Source: a virus. From it: a stretch of DNA of 28,709 nucleotides. Every line of letters starts with the position of its first letter. Position 1 is the stretch's first letter. The position numbers were made by a program, and so were the translations under genes. Location of the stretch: IMG/VR virus record IMGVR_UViG_3300021519_000751, positions 1 to 28,709 of that record. One strand, written 5' to 3'. Below are positions 27,318 through 28,709 of the stretch, one piece after another. The notes under the pieces are model-generated. The model was not told the DNA's origin. It worked only from the letters and a program-made list of their open reading frames with translations, and searched no databases.

Positions 27318-28709
27318 TCATTTTGGAACTCCCGACTTAGCAATACTTGTTAGTATAGTTGCTACCTTAGGAAACGCTGAATCTTCATACTTGATGCCAA
27401 TTCCGCCTGCTGCTTTCCACTTGTTGATGTTTGTACCAAAGTCATCAACTAGGATACTGGCCACGCCATTGTGTTGAGCACGTTCCGCTTTATTGTGCGT
27501 TAACACTACTTCTGCAGGAGGCATATCGGCAAAATGCTTGTTGATCCAAGCAATCTTGCCAGGCTTACTACGTCCATCACCAGCTAACGGTGTTGAACAA
27601 ATTCGATATTCACCATATTTTTCAATTACTGTTTTTACTAATGCCCTTGCATTGGGCAACAAAGGAAGATCAATCCAAAATGTTGGATGATCTCTTACTA
27701 ACTGCAATGCTTGTTCAACATTGCCGATATCTTTATAATGACTTACACCTGATATCTTAGACCAATCGCCAAAGAAATCAGCAAGTACACCATCCATGTC
27801 TAGATAGACAAGTGGCTTTGCACTTTCATCTTCTGTTATACTTTCACTTACAGCATTCATTGCTACCCAAGCTGGTCCACGATACCCATTGGGAAATTGA
27901 GCAAAGTGCTGTATAGTACGATGCCATCCTTCAATCAATTCAAATCCTTGAGGAGTCATCTTGCCGATCACAGGCTCTTTGCGAACACCGCCTTGTTGTT
28001 GAGCAAGTGCTGCTTGTGTGGCATGTCGTTCAGCATCCTTAGGAACATTCATTGGATTAGCACTGCCGCCTGCTCTGATATTAATGCGACGCTGAGTATC
28101 AGGATGTAGCTTTTCCATCTTAAATTCAAAGTTAGGAATAAGCTTCCATTGTGTTTGTGCTGACATACCTTCGCCAGCTAAACTCCTATCAACAACTTCT
28201 TTAGGATGTTCAGGTGGGTTGTGTTCCTTAGCAGTTAGCCCTCTGTAAAGCCAATCACGCAGTACATACTCTGGCCAAGTTGGTAGATAACTCTTGAGCC
28301 AGTTCAATGCACCTTCTCTTGTTTCAGTCAAGTCATAAAACTTACTATCAATTTCCTTTTTAAGATCAGCAATTGCTTCATCTTCGCTGCGGCCCTTAGC
28401 AATCAATGTCTTTAACGCACCGTCAATAATAGTTTTTGGCTTCTTAGGCTTCTTCTCTTCGATGACACTTTCCTGTGCTACTCTTTTGAACGTATACCCT
28501 TTATCACCATTAGCAAATCCAGAATCAATTAACTTATATTCTGGGAGATAACGACCAATATTCTTTGCGATCATATCATATAACTTGATACGTCCTGCGT
28601 CTGATGATTTTCCACTGAAACTTATATAAGGTGGCTTACGTTTAGCAACAAACTGCTTGACAATAGAACCTACAGTGGCAAACACACGGAAGTCATCGCC
28701 CTTGCCAGT
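27318..28709 (-). CDS. Multidomain protein with C-terminal HAD 5'-nucleotidase (5' partial)
   Basis: The frame is open to the window edge; GTG at 28685 is in frame but the preceding codons continue the same sequence, so the gene probably starts outside. Numbering below starts at that GTG. Residues 1-70: an unknown alpha/beta module. Residues 78-160: helical linker. Residues 165-280: a module with a ParB-like core (GFELIEGWHRTIQHF, then GPAWVAM). Residues 290-455: a HAD phosphatase close to deoxyribonucleotidases, with motif I YLDMDGVLADF (D296, D298), a CST loop near 365, Lys about 399 and motif IV LVDDFGTN (D414, D415). Acidic Ser-Glu-rich spacers (VSESITEDES) separate the modules. The HAD part should dephosphorylate nucleotides or similar. 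Confidence 0.8.
   Translation of the reverse strand, partial: TGKGDDFRVFATVGSIVKQFVAKRKPPYISFSGKSSDAGRIKLYDMIAKNIGRYLPEYKLIDSGFANGDKGYTFKRVAQESVIEEKKPKKPKTIIDGALKTLIAKGRSEDEAIADLKKEIDSKFYDLTETREGALNWLKSYLPTWPEYVLRDWLYRGLTAKEHNPPEHPKEVVDRSLAGEGMSAQTQWKLIPNFEFKMEKLHPDTQRRINIRAGGSANPMNVPKDAERHATQAALAQQQGGVRKEPVIGKMTPQGFELIEGWHRTIQHFAQFPNGYRGPAWVAMNAVSESITEDESAKPLVYLDMDGVLADFFGDWSKISGVSHYKDIGNVEQALQLVRDHPTFWIDLPLLPNARALVKTVIEKYGEYRICSTPLAGDGRSKPGKIAWINKHFADMPPAEVVLTHNKAERAQHNGVASILVDDFGTNINKWKAAGGIGIKYEDSAFPKVATILTSIAKSGVPK

Overview
The window looks like part of the genome of a large virulent T4-like tailed phage (myovirus type) infecting a Gram-negative, probably aquatic, bacterium. The evidence is a family B DNA polymerase (T4 gp43 type), a T4 gp45-type sliding clamp, a T4 RNase H-type 5'-3' exonuclease, tightly packed genes with ATGA or TAATG junctions, one phage tRNA, strong sigma70-like promoters (TTGAC[A/G], 16-17 bp, TATAAT-like) and a few T4-type late promoter motifs ([N]ATAAATA). 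No integrase, IS element or CRISPR array is visible. The host cannot be fixed from this sequence alone.

Layout. (1) 1-1535, plus strand: two tandem glycine-rich proteins, probably tail-fibre tip adhesins, ended by a bidirectional terminator at 1536-1563. Everything after that is on the minus strand. (2) 1611-6488: a MoxR-type AAA+ ATPase, a hypothetical protein, a GIY-YIG protein, tRNA-Gly(UCC) with its own promoter, and small proteins mostly of unknown role, including an AbrB-like protein and a second, divergent GIY-YIG-like protein. (3) 6481-11978: exonuclease, then (reading with transcription, from high to low coordinates) a long coupled run folE, SET-domain protein, two hypotheticals, queD, two tiny tandem paralogues, queE, a basic-linker protein and an SGNH-like protein. 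(4) 12034-17193: GT-B glycosyltransferase, small proteins, a T-fold QueD-like protein, a zinc-type alcohol dehydrogenase-like protein and a Gfo/Idh/MocA oxidoreductase. (5) 17197-22986: DpdA (DNA guanine transglycosylase), sliding clamp, SAM methyltransferase and DNA polymerase. (6) 23064-28709: a DsbA-like small protein and a virion-like region with a 642-residue Gln/Gly-rich protein, several tiny proteins carrying N-terminal peptides like T4 capsid-targeting sequences, and a multidomain protein ending in a HAD nucleotidase.

How the genes work together. FolE, QueD and QueE convert GTP to 7-carboxy-7-deazaguanine (CDG), and DpdA would exchange guanines in phage DNA for a 7-deazaguanine base. 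QueC, which makes preQ0 from CDG, is not in the window, so the final base is open. The oxidoreductases, glycosyltransferase and methyltransferase lie in the same gene block and are candidates for further decoration of that base or of another phage or host target; this is inference. DpdA sits directly behind the sliding clamp and near the polymerase.

Most notable observations: the 7-deazaguanine system with adjacent possible tailoring enzymes; three consensus promoters that sit exactly 6 nt from the ATG, implying leaderless mRNAs; short proteins with T4-like capsid-targeting peptides; and a small hairpin just upstream of the polymerase ribosome binding site with the geometry of the T4 gp43 translational operator.
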